Assembly (NCBI GenBank): GCA_963668655.2
Contig: CAXXPQ010000002.1
Coordinates: forward strand, 372,001-436,000
Length of the DNA: 64,000 nt
Reading direction: 5' to 3'
DNA from: G963668655 sp963668655
GTDB taxonomy: Bacteria; Myxococcota_A; SURF-8
Shown: positions 1-8,824 of the stretch, one piece after another
Position numbering within the stretch: the stretch's first letter is position 1
Layout of the letters: every line of letters starts with the position of its first letter
Notes under the pieces: model-generated
Database searches by the model: none
Seen by the model: the letters and a program-made list of their open reading frames with translations, nothing else
What the model was told of the DNA's origin: nothing
Translations under genes and position numbers: made by a program

Positions 1-128
1 GCGACTTCGGAATGCAGTTTGATGGGCCAGAATTCGCCGTTTTCCTCGAACCGGCTTAATTTTTGAAGCAAAGCATCGAGGTCGGAGGAGCGAATCGTAC
101 GCAACGAAACGGATTTGCTTTCGATCAT
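1..128 (-). CDS. GNAT-like acetyltransferase, N-terminal fragment
   Basis: This is the 5' end of a minus-strand gene that leaves the window at its left edge. The visible protein starts MIESKSVSLRTIRSSDLDAL and continues with an acidic stretch and EFWPIKLHSE. The pattern 'LRTIRSSDLDAL' is typical of the first strand and helix of GNAT-family N-acetyltransferases, which move an acyl group from acyl-CoA to an amine. The start at 128 is chosen because a GGGAG ribosome site (136-140 on the plus strand) lies 7 nt upstream; an in-frame ATG at 134 is too close to that site. Only about 42 residues are visible, so the substrate cannot be stated and the family is tentative. Confidence 0.55.
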   Translation of the reverse strand, partial: MIESKSVSLRTIRSSDLDALLQKLSRFEENGEFWPIKLHSEV

Positions 129-522
129 TTGCATTCTCCCAAGAAAGAGAAAAAGTTTCATGTTTCCGGTCTTTTCCAAGCATTATACTATCAATTAGTC
201 GAACTTCTCAAATTCATACTTTTCTTGCTTCGGTTCGGGGTATTTCCGCAAATAAGCAATATGGCAAGAATACAAGAACAAGTTTCATTTAGGATTCTAT
301 ATCCTATTGTATTCTTTTGCAATTTGTCTTCATTGTTAAAATATCAGAGAAAATCACATTCCCTTACTTTTTCGTTAAATATCCTTGGAAAGCGAACGAT
401 TAATTTCCACGAAGTTCGGAATTTTACTTCGCCAGTTTGTTTCATTGAATTAGAAGATGGTTATTTATTTACCTGCTTGATCGGCCGGCCACCGTCTTGC
501 ACGAACCGAGAAAGGATGTACC
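129..522. other. AT-rich divergent intergenic region
   Basis: This stretch separates the minus-strand acetyltransferase from the plus-strand HTH-receiver gene, so it must hold both promoters. It is clearly richer in A and T than the rest of the window, with long T and A runs around 180-460. I see no convincing gene, RNA or clear -35/-10 pair. Apparent reading frames through it carry on into the next gene in the wrong frame. Confidence 0.5.
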
Positions 523-1134
523 GTGACTCACATGACCAAGCCGAATGGAAACGAGAAGTATTTTTCCAGTGGCGAAGTGGCCAAATTGCTCGATCTGCCA
601 CGGCGCACGGTCGCCCATTACCTGAAGACGAACGTACTTCCCGGCATACAGCATCCGATTTCAGGAACCTGGAAAATCAGTTACCCGGACCTGCTTACCT
701 TTCTAAGGGAACGGAAACTGGACTCTTCCATTCTGGGGCAGGCGCCCAGCGTCCTGGTGGTGGACGACGAACCGGAAGTTCTAAAGATCGTGGAACGAAG
801 TCTGGCCAAGAGTTCCTTGCGTTTTTCTTCGGTCACCGGAACGACCAATGGCTACGAGGCCATGATAAAACTGGGAGCCATGGTTCCGGACCTGGTGATT
901 CTGGACGTACAGATGCCCGGCATGGACGGCCGCCAGGTGCTTTCCGCCATCCGCCAGGATGAGCGCACGCGTTATCTTAAAGTCCTGGCCATCACGGGGT
1001 ATCCCGAGTTTCTGGATGAAATGCTGGCTCTCGGAGCGGATGGAGCGCTATCGAAACCGATCAAGGCTCCGGCCCTGATCGAAAAAGTGAGAGAAATCAT
1101 GGGGATTTCCGAGGAAGCCATGCTGTCGGCATAG
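523..1134 (+). CDS. HTH (MerR/excisionase-like) - receiver domain protein
   Basis: A 203-residue regulator with the domains in the reverse of the usual order. Residues 12-65 form an excisionase/MerR-type DNA-binding helix-turn-helix ('FSSGEVAKLLDLPRRTVAHYL'-like). Residues 75-198 are a CheY-like receiver with the acidic pair DDE, the phospho-acceptor D128 in 'LVILDVQMPGMDG' and the conserved Lys in 'LSKPI'. It probably changes DNA binding or partner contacts when a histidine kinase phosphorylates it; no kinase is adjacent. The start is GTG at 523, served by AGGA about 6 nt upstream; an ATG four codons later is an alternative. It precedes cheW on the same strand after a 268-bp gap with its own promoter, so co-transcription is not needed. 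Confidence 0.85.
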   Translation: MTHMTKPNGNEKYFSSGEVAKLLDLPRRTVAHYLKTNVLPGIQHPISGTWKISYPDLLTFLRERKLDSSILGQAPSVLVVDDEPEVLKIVERSLAKSSLRFSSVTGTTNGYEAMIKLGAMVPDLVILDVQMPGMDGRQVLSAIRQDERTRYLKVLAITGYPEFLDEMLALGADGALSKPIKAPALIEKVREIMGISEEAMLSA

Positions 1135-1199
1135 TTCTCTCTTTTACTTGGTCTGTATACGCGTTTGTTTTGTTATAGGCCTTGCTTTATTTGTAGAAC

Positions 1200-1261
1200 G
1201 CTGACGGAAAAGTCAGCAAAGCTGCTAAAGATGGGAGGAGCATATGGAGACATCTGCCTAG
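1200..1261 (+). promoter_or_regulatory. Structured leader with five-codon mini-ORF
   Basis: The gap between the receiver gene and cheW holds a perfect hairpin, GCTGAC (1200-1205) with GTCAGC (1212-1217) around a GGAAAA loop. It is followed by GCAAAGCT and a second arm AGATG/CATCT. Inside the second arm lies a strong ribosome site GGGAGGAG followed by ATG at 1244, which reads M-E-T-S-A and stops at 1259-1261. The pieces look like a small regulatory leader. GCAAAGCT recalls the core of c-di-GMP-I riboswitches, but the full consensus is absent. The likely cheW promoter lies downstream of it, so its target is unclear. Confidence 0.3.
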
Positions 1262-1331
1262 GAATCGTTATCGGGAAATTCCTCCATCCCGAATCGGACC
1301 AGGGATATTTTCCGTACAACTGAAGAAGGCA

Positions 1332-1359
1332 TTGACATTGGTTTCGTTGTTTTGATTAT
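1332..1359 (+). promoter_or_regulatory. Sigma-70-type promoter for cheW-mcp
   Basis: TTGACA at 1332-1337 matches the -35 consensus exactly. After 16 nt comes GATTAT (1354-1359), a 4/6 match to the -10. Transcription would start near 1366, about 37 nt before the cheW start codon. Confidence 0.55.
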
Positions 1360-1402
1360 GTTTTAAGGGTCAACCAAGTCGGCATTTGGACAGGAGGGGA
1401 AA

Positions 1403-1948
1403 ATGGAATCTTCATCTATACGTGCGACCGAAATCGCCCAAGCGCAAGCAGGGAACGCTTCACCGCTGGACGTTCTGGCGGGGAAGTACATGACGTTTAA
1501 GCTGGCCAAGGAGGAATACGGGCTTCAGATCCTGTATGTCCGCGAGATCATTGGACTCATGGGCGTAACCCGCGTGCCGAGAACCCAGCCTTTCATGAAG
1601 GGCGTCATCAATCTGCGAGGGCGCGTCATCCCCGTCATCGATCTGCGCCTCAAGTTCGAAATGCCCGAAACAGAGCCCACCGACCAGACCGTCATCATCG
1701 TCGTCCAGGTGGCCGCCGGACAGGGCGAGATGACCATGGGCGTCATCGTGGACGAGGTGCTGGAAGTCCTGGACGTGCCCGCCGACCAGATCGAGCCGCC
1801 GCCCGCCTTCGGACAGGAGCACGTGGAAAGCGACTTCATTCTCGGCGTCGGAAAGGCCGCCCGCCGCGTAGTCTTCCTGCTCGACATCAATAAGGTGCTC
1901 ACCGGCCGGGAGATGGAGAAACTCCGCGCCGCCGCGGAAAACAACTGA
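1403..1948 (+). CDS. cheW: Chemotaxis adaptor CheW
   Basis: A 181-residue single CheW domain, which couples methyl-accepting chemotaxis proteins to the histidine kinase CheA at the inner face of the membrane. Diagnostic segments are 'YGLQILYVREIIGL', 'VTRVPRTQPFMKGVINLRG' and 'VIPVIDLRLKF', followed by the 'MGVIVDEVLEVLDV' strand pair. The length is usual for a stand-alone CheW. The start at 1403 has AGGAGG at 1392-1397. It lies 63 bp upstream of a large chemoreceptor gene, so the two likely form one signalling unit; no cheA, cheR or cheB is in the window, so the kinase must be elsewhere. Confidence 0.95.
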   Translation: MESSSIRATEIAQAQAGNASPLDVLAGKYMTFKLAKEEYGLQILYVREIIGLMGVTRVPRTQPFMKGVINLRGRVIPVIDLRLKFEMPETEPTDQTVIIVVQVAAGQGEMTMGVIVDEVLEVLDVPADQIEPPPAFGQEHVESDFILGVGKAARRVVFLLDINKVLTGREMEKLRAAAENN

Positions 1949-2011
1949 ACCGCCGGCGAACGTCGCCGGACGATGAACCATGGATCCCATTCTCATATGA
2001 CAAGGAGCTAA

Positions 2012-4840
2012 ATGATGTTTGATTTCAAGAACATGAAGGTCGGAAAGAAAATCCGGACGGGCTTCGCCGTGGTGCTGGGCCTGCTGATTCTCGTGGCGGG
2101 GGTGGCCTATTTCGCGCTGTCGAATTCCTCCGACGGCGTGGCGCGTTACCGGGCCATCGCGCGCAACACCAACATTCTGGGGCAGGTGCAGTCGAATCTG
2201 CTCATGGTGCGCATGAACGTGAAGGAGTTTCTCATCACGAGCAGCCAGAAGAACGTGGATCGTTTCGAGGATTATTACAAGAAAACCGGGGAGTTGCTGG
2301 ATGAGAGCCTGGAATTGATCCGCAATCCGGAGCGGGTGGCGATCCTGAAGGACTCCGGCGCGAAACTGGAGAAATATCACGCGGGGTTCGGCGAGGTCGT
2401 CGCCAAGCAGATGATTCGGCAAGAACGCTTCACCAGTGTTCTGAACGTGAATGGCCCCAAGATGGAAAAGGCCCTGACGGAGATTCTCACCACCGCCCGA
2501 AGGGACGGCGACATGAATGCCGCCTACTACACGTCTCAGGCCACGCGCAGTCTGCTCCTGGGACGCCTGTACGTCATGAAATATCTGGAGAGCAACGCGG
2601 ATGCCGACGCCGCGCGCGTGAAAAGTGAATTCGAGGACATGGGCGGGCATCTGGACACCCTGGATCGCAGCCTGCAGAACCGCGAACGGCGCGCGCTCCT
2701 GGCCCAAGTGACGCCCATGCTATCGACCTATACGCAAGCCTTCGGTGATGTCGTCGCCGCCATCACGGAGCGAAACAAAGTCGTAAAGGGAACCATGGAC
2801 GTGCTGGGACCGGAGATCGCCGATATGATGGAGAAGATCAAGTCCCAGTATAAATCGGAACAGGATACCCTCGGACCGCAGCTGATGGAGGATAACCGCA
2901 ACGCCACGATCGCAGCCATACTGGCCAGTATTCTGGCCATCGTCTTCGGGCTTCTCATGGCGCGCAAGGTGGCCAGGATGATCGTGGATCCGCTCTCGGA
3001 GATGGTGACGGCCGCCAACGGCCTGGCCCAGGGGGATATCAACCAGGCGATCGAGGCCGACAGCGAAGACGAGATCGGCGAACTGGCCGGGGCGTTCCAG
3101 AAAATGATCGAATCCCAGAAGGAAATGGCCATGGCGACCGAGGCCGTCTCCAAGGGCGATATCTCCGTTTCGATCGCTCCCCGTTCCACCAAGGATATCA
3201 TGGCGATTTCCTTGAAGGAAATGATCGCTGTCCTGAAAGACCTTATGGCCGACGTAAACAAGACCATCCACAATGTCAAGTACGGCAAACTGACCATGCG
3301 CGCGGACGCCGGCTCCTATCACGGGGCGTGGCAAGATCTTCTGGGCGGGATCAACGTCATGACGGATGTCCTGGTGGGACAGCTTGACAACATCCCCACT
3401 CCGGCCATGGTTGTCGATCGGGAATTCAACATCCAATACATGAACCAATTCGGCGCGGAACTGATCGGACTTCCGTCGGAACAGCTCGTCGGAACCAAAT
3501 GTTATAACCACTTCAAGACCTCCCACTGCCAGACATCGCAATGCGCCTGCTCCCTTGCCATGCAAAATCGGAGCAAAGTCACCCAGGAAACGGATGCTCA
3601 CCCCGGCGGACACGATCTGGACATTCAGTACATCGGAGCGCCGATTCTCGATGAAAGCGGCAAGGCCGTGGGCTGTCTGGAATTCATCACCGACCTGACC
3701 GACATCAAGCGCGCCGTGCGCGTCATGAAAAAGCAGTCCGATTATCAGAGCAACGAGATCGTCAATCTGATCGCGGATCTGGACAAGATTTCCGCCGGAG
3801 ACCTGACCGTGGTCACGACCGTGGCCGACGCGGACGAAGATACGCGTGAAGTTCGCGAAAACTTCATCAAAATCAGCAGCGGACTCAACAACACGGTCAA
3901 ATCGCTTCAGGAAACGTTGCAGCAGGTGGCGCTGGCGGTGGACCAGGTGGCGGCGGCGGGCAACCAGATCGCGTCGAGCAGCCAGGCCGTGGCCGAGGGC
4001 GCGTCCGAGCAGGCCAGCAGCCTGGAGGAAACCAGCAGCAGCCTGGAGGAGATGGCCAGCATGACCCGCCAGAACGCGGACAACGCCCAGCAGGCCGACG
4101 CCATGAGCCGCGAGGCCGGCGACGTGGCCGAGCAGGGCGGCCAGGCCATGGGGCAGATGTCCGAGGCCATGAAGCAGATCCGCCAGGCGGCGGTGGGCAC
4201 CTCGGCCATCATCCGCGACATCAACGAGATCGCCTTCCAGACCAACCTTTTGGCGCTGAACGCGGCGGTGGAGGCGGCCCGCGCGGGCGAGGCGGGACGC
4301 GGCTTCGCCGTGGTGGCCGAGGAGGTGCGCAACCTGGCGTTACGCTCCAAGGACGCGGCCAAGAAGACGGAGGATCTCATCAACGAGTCCGTCGCGCTTT
4401 CGGAAGGCGGCGAGAAGATCAGCGTGGACATGAACGAGAAGCTGTCGAAGGTGACGCTTTCCATCGAGAAGGTGGGCGGCATCATCGGGGAGATCGCCTC
4501 GGCGAGCCAGGAGCAGGCGCGCGGGATCGAGCAGGTGAACAAGGCGGTGGCGGAGATGGACAAGGTGACGCAGCAGAACGCGGCGAACTCGGAGGAATCG
4601 TCGAGCGCGTCGGAGGAACTGGCGGGCCAGGCCCAGGAACTCATGGCCATGGTGGGACGCTTCAAACTGGGCGAGCATTCTTCGCATACGGCCAATCGGG
4701 CGTCATCGGCCGGAACGAAAATTCTGAGCGTAAGAAAGACGAAACGTCTTCCCTCCAAACCGAAAAACGGTCAGGATATGATGCTCCGCCCGGAGGACAT
4801 CATTCCCATGGAAGGCGATCCGGACTTCAAGGATTTCTGA
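2012..4840 (+). CDS. Methyl-accepting chemotaxis protein with Cys-rich PAS domain
   Basis: A 942-residue chemoreceptor. Transmembrane segments are at about residues 17-36 and 296-316, enclosing a helical periplasmic sensor of about 260 residues. A HAMP linker follows, and a second HAMP-like stretch appears around 365-450. A PAS domain (about 455-570) starts at 'LDNIPTPAMVVDREFNIQYMN' and holds clustered cysteines near 497-515 (C-x4-F then C-x5-CAC). Residues about 640-890 are the coiled-coil signalling domain with the canonical hairpin tip 'FQTNLLALNAAVEAARAGE' near 740-760, which contacts CheW and CheA. There is no NWETF-type CheR tether at the C terminus. An AAGGAG site precedes the start. 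The cysteines suggest a bound metal or redox-sensitive cofactor, which is an inference. Confidence 0.93.
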   Translation: MMFDFKNMKVGKKIRTGFAVVLGLLILVAGVAYFALSNSSDGVARYRAIARNTNILGQVQSNLLMVRMNVKEFLITSSQKNVDRFEDYYKKTGELLDESLELIRNPERVAILKDSGAKLEKYHAGFGEVVAKQMIRQERFTSVLNVNGPKMEKALTEILTTARRDGDMNAAYYTSQATRSLLLGRLYVMKYLESNADADAARVKSEFEDMGGHLDTLDRSLQNRERRALLAQVTPMLSTYTQAFGDVVAAITERNKVVKGTMDVLGPEIADMMEKIKSQYKSEQDTLGPQLMEDNRNATIAAILASILAIVFGLLMARKVARMIVDPLSEMVTAANGLAQGDINQAIEADSEDEIGELAGAFQKMIESQKEMAMATEAVSKGDISVSIAPRSTKDIMAISLKEMIAVLKDLMADVNKTIHNVKYGKLTMRADAGSYHGAWQDLLGGINVMTDVLVGQLDNIPTPAMVVDREFNIQYMNQFGAELIGLPSEQLVGTKCYNHFKTSHCQTSQCACSLAMQNRSKVTQETDAHPGGHDLDIQYIGAPILDESGKAVGCLEFITDLTDIKRAVRVMKKQSDYQSNEIVNLIADLDKISAGDLTVVTTVADADEDTREVRENFIKISSGLNNTVKSLQETLQQVALAVDQVAAAGNQIASSSQAVAEGASEQASSLEETSSSLEEMASMTRQNADNAQQADAMSREAGDVAEQGGQAMGQMSEAMKQIRQAAVGTSAIIRDINEIAFQTNLLALNAAVEAARAGEAGRGFAVVAEEVRNLALRSKDAAKKTEDLINESVALSEGGEKISVDMNEKLSKVTLSIEKVGGIIGEIASASQEQARGIEQVNKAVAEMDKVTQQNAANSEESSSASEELAGQAQELMAMVGRFKLGEHSSHTANRASSAGTKILSVRKTKRLPSKPKNGQDMMLRPEDIIPMEGDPDFKDF

Positions 4841-4863
4841 TCGGGAGAAATTGCAAAACACAC

Positions 4864-4894
4864 AAGGGCGGGCCGCAAGGTCCGCCCTTTATTT
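4864..4894. terminator. Bidirectional rho-independent terminator
   Basis: AAGGGCGG (4864-4871) pairs with CCGCCCTT (4882-4889); inside it GCC pairs with GGT around a GCAA tetraloop. TTTATTT follows on the plus strand. It sits between the convergent chemoreceptor gene and the lipoprotein gene and overlaps the latter's stop codon. Confidence 0.85.
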
Positions 4895-6112
4895 CTCCGC
4901 CCCCTTCCGCACGGCATCGACATAAGTCTTCAGCGCCCAGGTCGCATGGTAGGTGGTCACCGCCTCGATGTCGCCCACGACACCCCCCACGCGAAAATCT
5001 TCCTTCGTGAAATGCATGCGCGGATCCATAAACAAGAATTTATTCACCACCCACTCTCCGCCGATATCCTGGGCGTTTAATAGATGCAATACCAGCAAGT
5101 CCACCGTCTCGGGAATCTCGTTCAACAGCGGGGTTCGCGCCACGCCCAGAAGCAGACAGCCCAGCGCGGCGCTGTCCACCGTAAGCTTCGCTTCCTGCGC
5201 GAAGGCCAGTTCGCGTAGAATCGCCACGGCCTTGCCGTAATACGCGTCTTTCGGGAGAATTCCTTCATCCACCAAAGCGGGGTACTCGGCCAAAGCGAAA
5301 ATCCGGATGAAATTCGAACTCTTGCGTCGGTCGAGCCCCGGATGATCCAGGATCTTGTGATATCCCCGCACCAGCCGCCGCCAGACCTCCGGATAGCGAT
5401 CTTTCGTGCCGCTTTCGTGAAAAAGCCGCAGCAGCATGGGAAGTTCGTCGTCCGCGCCGACATTCAAAAAAAACGGATCGACGGGCGGAAAGCCTCCGTC
5501 GTAGGTTTTGGGCGGCCCCTGCAACGCTCCCCAGGATTTGATGACGTATACGCCTTCGGTCTCCCGCAAAAGACCGTCCTCGGTCAGGCGTTCGTGAAGC
5601 GCCCACTGGGCGGCCCAGTCTGCGGCTTTTCGAGCTTCCTCCCGCTCTCCGTAACGCCACAGCGACAGGGCGAAACGCTCATGCACGCAGCCGTCATCGC
5701 TCCAGGGCCAGCTTCCGGTGTACGGATGCTGCCATTCTTTCAGCACCGCCACGATGCGCCTGGCCAGGGGCTCGTTCTCCGGATTTCGAAATGGGCCCAT
5801 GTGACCGGCCATGAACCAGTTCATGTCGTAGGCCTGGGCCTCCACGAACATCCCGGGACCGTACCGCTGGCACTGGCCGGAATCCGAATCCATCAGCGTC
5901 GTCCAGCCCCCGTTTTCGTAAGCGGCCGTGGAGGGTTCCGCCATGCGATGCAAGACGGCCTCCCAGCCCTTTTGCGCCGCCAGCTCGGCATCCTCCACCA
6001 GCCGTTCGCGAGGGGGCTGGCAGGCGGAAAGAACCAGCAGCAGCAGGAAAATCGGGACGCCGATCCCCGCCCGCGACCATCCGTTCCATACCGAGCGCGT
6101 GGCCGTCAGCAT
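4889..6112 (-). CDS. Trp-rich lipoprotein of unknown function
   Basis: A 407-residue protein whose N terminus has a hydrophobic signal ending in the lipobox LSAC, so it should be lipid-anchored in the envelope. The mature part is rich in Trp, Tyr and helical segments ('GGWTTLMDSDSGQCQRYGPG', 'DMNWFMAGHMGPF', 'HPYTGSWPWSDDGC'). That is reminiscent of alpha/alpha-toroid glycan-active proteins, but I do not recognise the family. The start at 6112 overlaps the end of the upstream polyferredoxin gene (ATGCTGA), so the two are translationally coupled and probably work together. An alternative longer reading frame upstream is only the wrong frame of the neighbour. Confidence 0.8.
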   Translation of the reverse strand: MLTATRSVWNGWSRAGIGVPIFLLLLVLSACQPPRERLVEDAELAAQKGWEAVLHRMAEPSTAAYENGGWTTLMDSDSGQCQRYGPGMFVEAQAYDMNWFMAGHMGPFRNPENEPLARRIVAVLKEWQHPYTGSWPWSDDGCVHERFALSLWRYGEREEARKAADWAAQWALHERLTEDGLLRETEGVYVIKSWGALQGPPKTYDGGFPPVDPFFLNVGADDELPMLLRLFHESGTKDRYPEVWRRLVRGYHKILDHPGLDRRKSSNFIRIFALAEYPALVDEGILPKDAYYGKAVAILRELAFAQEAKLTVDSAALGCLLLGVARTPLLNEIPETVDLLVLHLLNAQDIGGEWVVNKFLFMDPRMHFTKEDFRVGGVVGDIEAVTTYHATWALKTYVDAVRKGAEK

Positions 6113-8232
6113 ACGTCCCCCACGGTGTTCGGCAACAAGGTAAGCGCCAAAAGAATCAGTGTCAAAACCAGGGCGAAAAACATCTCCGCGCGTCGTCGCC
6201 GCCCGACCGCCGGAAATCGGTTTTCCTCCAAAGCCTTCGCCGTGGCCCGCAACGTGATCTGCGTAACCAGAAATCCCAGAAGCAGCACGACCAGGCGCAA
6301 CCCGCAGAGCGTCGGGCCGGGGTAATCGGAAGCCTGAATCAGCGGGGTTTCGGAAAAATCCCCGCCGGTCAGCATATGCCAGAAACGGGAAAACAGGTCC
6401 GGCCACAGGGCGAAAGCCGGAATGTGAGCCGCGAAAAAGGCCGCCACCCCCAGAGGCAGAAGAGACAGGGAAAATCGCCGGGAATCTTCCTTTGCCAATC
6501 CGTTTCCACCTCGCGCCGCCCAGCGGACCAGCAAAGCATGACTTCCCGCCACCGCCCCGATGCAGGCCAGCAACAGCAAGACATAATAAACCGCCAGGGA
6601 CCAATAGGGAATCCAGTCCGGAAGCGGCGGGGAGGGATGGAAGACGATGAAAGCATGTTCGTAAAACGTCGCGCCGAACTGGGAATAATCGTTGGAAAGC
6701 AGGCCAAGAAAGAGCAGGTGTCCCAAAAGCACCCAAAGCAGCGCCGTTTCTCCGGGCAAAGGATCCTTTGTAAAATCTCCGGAATCCGGAACGGAGAGAA
6801 ACATCGCCAACCGGTTTTCCCGTCCCCGGAGGCAATCGCCGCAAAGGCTGCAAACATTGGGATTCTGAAGATTTTCCGGGTTGAGCCCGAAACTGCAAGC
6901 CCGTAAAGTTCGCTTTTCCTCATGCGATGGCCGTTTTTCCGGCGACGTTCCCCATTGCAGAAAGGAAAGGCGGGCCAGAAGCGCTTGTACGGCTCCCACG
7001 GGACAGAGGTGATTGCACCAGGCTCGCCCCCGGAAAGCGAGAAAAAACAGCAACGCCAGAGCGGAAATTCCCAACAAGAACGGTCCGGCCACCCACGGCC
7101 GTTCCTCGATACGCAACCCTTCGTTCAGCAGACCGAACAAGGCAAGGAGCAGCGCTGCAAACCACCACCCGCTTCCCGAAAGCCATGTCGGAACCGTGTG
7201 TTCCCGCCCCAGAACGGGCTGGAGCCAGCGTCCCGCGGCGCTGATCGGACAGACCGCGCAGAAGAGCCGTCCGCCGAAAAGGGGAAAAACGGAAAGCAGC
7301 GCCCACCATATGCCCCACAGCAACGCGCCTCCCGGATTGCCCGAGGCGCTCAAGGAACCGGCGAGAATCAGATAGGCCGCAACGAACCATCCCAGAAGGG
7401 CGACGATCTGAAAGGAGACCGGATGCAGGCGACTTTGAAACAGGAAACGAACCATGGAAATATCGAGAAGATTCAGCCGCTTCCGACCCGATCGCGCGCC
7501 GGTTCCGATCCAAATGGAAACCAGGACGAGAAGCAGCACCAATGTTCCCGTCAGTGGCCAGTTGACCTGCTGTTTCGGAGGCAACACCAGCAGATTGTAT
7601 CCTCCCGGTCCGGCATACGCCTCCCGGTCCGCCAATACCTTTTCACAATCGACGTCATACGGGGAGGGGCCGGAAGGTTTCGGAGGTTTCCTCACCGGCG
7701 GCGGTTCTTCCGGGTCGAGGTTTTCACTCATGCGCCCAGGGACATCCCAGCACGGATCGATGCACTCGCCATCTCCGGAACCGTAGGGACGCGGGCGATT
7801 GTCCGGTCCGGAATCGCTGAAATCCTCCTTTGTCAGTGTCTTCCAAAGCGGTCGATCGTCCAGTTCGCGAAGTTTATCCAATAATACCGGCAGGATGGCC
7901 GCTCGTGTCTCCGTTTCCATGACGGCGACGGGTTCAACGCAGAACGCCCGGGTGCGAAAACGGCAATCTTCGTCCGGAAACCGAAGCAGAAATTCTCCGG
8001 CCGACAAACCTTTTTTCATCACCCGGATCCGGATTCGGTCCTTCAGAATGAGCGCCTTTTCCACCCGATAAGCGGAAGGAAAACCCGGATCGGCATTGAT
8101 GTTTTGAATGAATTCCTGAAATATATCGGAAACTTCCGGAGGAAGAACCTTTTCCGATTCGGAAGAGGAACCAACGGAAACAAACCATAGTGGAAAGATG
8201 CAGAAAAAAAGAAAGCCGAGCCGCGCTTTCAA
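6106..8232 (-). CDS. NapH/NosR-like polyferredoxin membrane protein
   Basis: A 708-residue membrane protein. An N-terminal signal or anchor is followed by an approximately 210-residue extracytoplasmic domain containing a few cysteines and a Pro-rich linker ('EEPPPVRKPPKPSGPSP'). About ten transmembrane segments follow. Two CxxxCP pairs ('GRLFCAVCPIS' and 'RAWCNHLCPVG') and a 'CSLCGDC' motif are the hallmark of the 4Fe-4S membrane ferredoxin family (NapH, NosR, CcoG-like), which passes electrons across or along the inner membrane. It starts with TTG at 8232, helped by GGAGG just upstream. It lies in a minus-strand run with a flavodoxin and a DsrE-like protein, pointing to a redox job; the electron donor and acceptor are unknown. 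Confidence 0.82.
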   Translation of the reverse strand: MKARLGFLFFCIFPLWFVSVGSSSESEKVLPPEVSDIFQEFIQNINADPGFPSAYRVEKALILKDRIRIRVMKKGLSAGEFLLRFPDEDCRFRTRAFCVEPVAVMETETRAAILPVLLDKLRELDDRPLWKTLTKEDFSDSGPDNRPRPYGSGDGECIDPCWDVPGRMSENLDPEEPPPVRKPPKPSGPSPYDVDCEKVLADREAYAGPGGYNLLVLPPKQQVNWPLTGTLVLLLVLVSIWIGTGARSGRKRLNLLDISMVRFLFQSRLHPVSFQIVALLGWFVAAYLILAGSLSASGNPGGALLWGIWWALLSVFPLFGGRLFCAVCPISAAGRWLQPVLGREHTVPTWLSGSGWWFAALLLALFGLLNEGLRIEERPWVAGPFLLGISALALLFFLAFRGRAWCNHLCPVGAVQALLARLSFLQWGTSPEKRPSHEEKRTLRACSFGLNPENLQNPNVCSLCGDCLRGRENRLAMFLSVPDSGDFTKDPLPGETALLWVLLGHLLFLGLLSNDYSQFGATFYEHAFIVFHPSPPLPDWIPYWSLAVYYVLLLLACIGAVAGSHALLVRWAARGGNGLAKEDSRRFSLSLLPLGVAAFFAAHIPAFALWPDLFSRFWHMLTGGDFSETPLIQASDYPGPTLCGLRLVVLLLGFLVTQITLRATAKALEENRFPAVGRRRRAEMFFALVLTLILLALTLLPNTVGDVC

Positions 8233-8288
8233 ACTTCCTCCGATTTATCCGGTTTCGCGACCGTAGAAGATCCGGTTGCGATCCATGA

Positions 8289-8771
8289 TTACGGACCGAA
8301 AAGTTTCACCGTCAATTCGCCCAGCATTCGGCCATAGGCGACACACTGCGCCCGGGCGGCGTCGTCCGGTTCCCGAATGGAGACCGGCCCGTAATGGTCC
8401 CCTTTCTGAACACCCTGAACCACCATGCCGTGGATCATCAGCGCCTGGAGAATGCCTAAAATGGTGGTCTCGTTCCCACCTCCGATGGAGCCGGAAGAGG
8501 AAAATGCGCCCCCCACCTTCCCGATCAGTTTTCCATAGCATCGAATGCTGCGGTCCAGAAGGTCTTTGACTTCCGCGCTCATGCCGCCGAAATACGTAGG
8601 ACTGCCGATGACGATGGCGTCCGCCCCCGTGAGGTCTTCCATATCGGTTTCTTTCACGGTTTTAAGCACGACATCAAGCCCGGCGACCCCCTCGGCGCCC
8701 TCTTGAACGGCCCGGGCCATGGAGCGCGTATTTCCCGAATTCGAAAAACAGGCAATCAACATTTTCGGCAT
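8289..8771 (-). CDS. Flavodoxin-like FMN protein (WrbA type)
   Basis: A 160-residue flavodoxin-fold protein. The FMN phosphate loop is visible at the N terminus ('ACFSNSGNTRSMARAV'). The isoalloxazine-contact loops follow ('IGSPTYFGGMSAEVKDLLD' and 'GGAFSSSGSIGGGNETT'), the last being typical of the WrbA/NAD(P)H:quinone-reductase-like branch. It should be a cytoplasmic one- or two-electron carrier or reductase. It lies 53 bp downstream of the DsrE-like gene and 56 bp upstream of the polyferredoxin gene on the same strand, so it may feed electrons to the membrane protein; that link is inferred from context only. Confidence 0.87.
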   Translation of the reverse strand: MPKMLIACFSNSGNTRSMARAVQEGAEGVAGLDVVLKTVKETDMEDLTGADAIVIGSPTYFGGMSAEVKDLLDRSIRCYGKLIGKVGGAFSSSGSIGGGNETTILGILQALMIHGMVVQGVQKGDHYGPVSIREPDDAARAQCVAYGRMLGELTVKLFGP

Positions 8772-8824
8772 TCCACCCTCCCGAATATTTCCGTAATCGT
8801 TGGAAACCTGGAACCGGACGGTTT

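Noticed and set aside
63..962. A 299-codon frame through the AT-rich gap into the receiver gene
   Set aside because: It runs in a different frame from the clear HTH-receiver protein and shows no domain.
1200..1261. c-di-GMP-I riboswitch
   Set aside because: Only the GCAAAGCT piece fits; the second stem, tetraloop receptor and 3' pairing strand are not recognisable, so it is kept as an unnamed leader.
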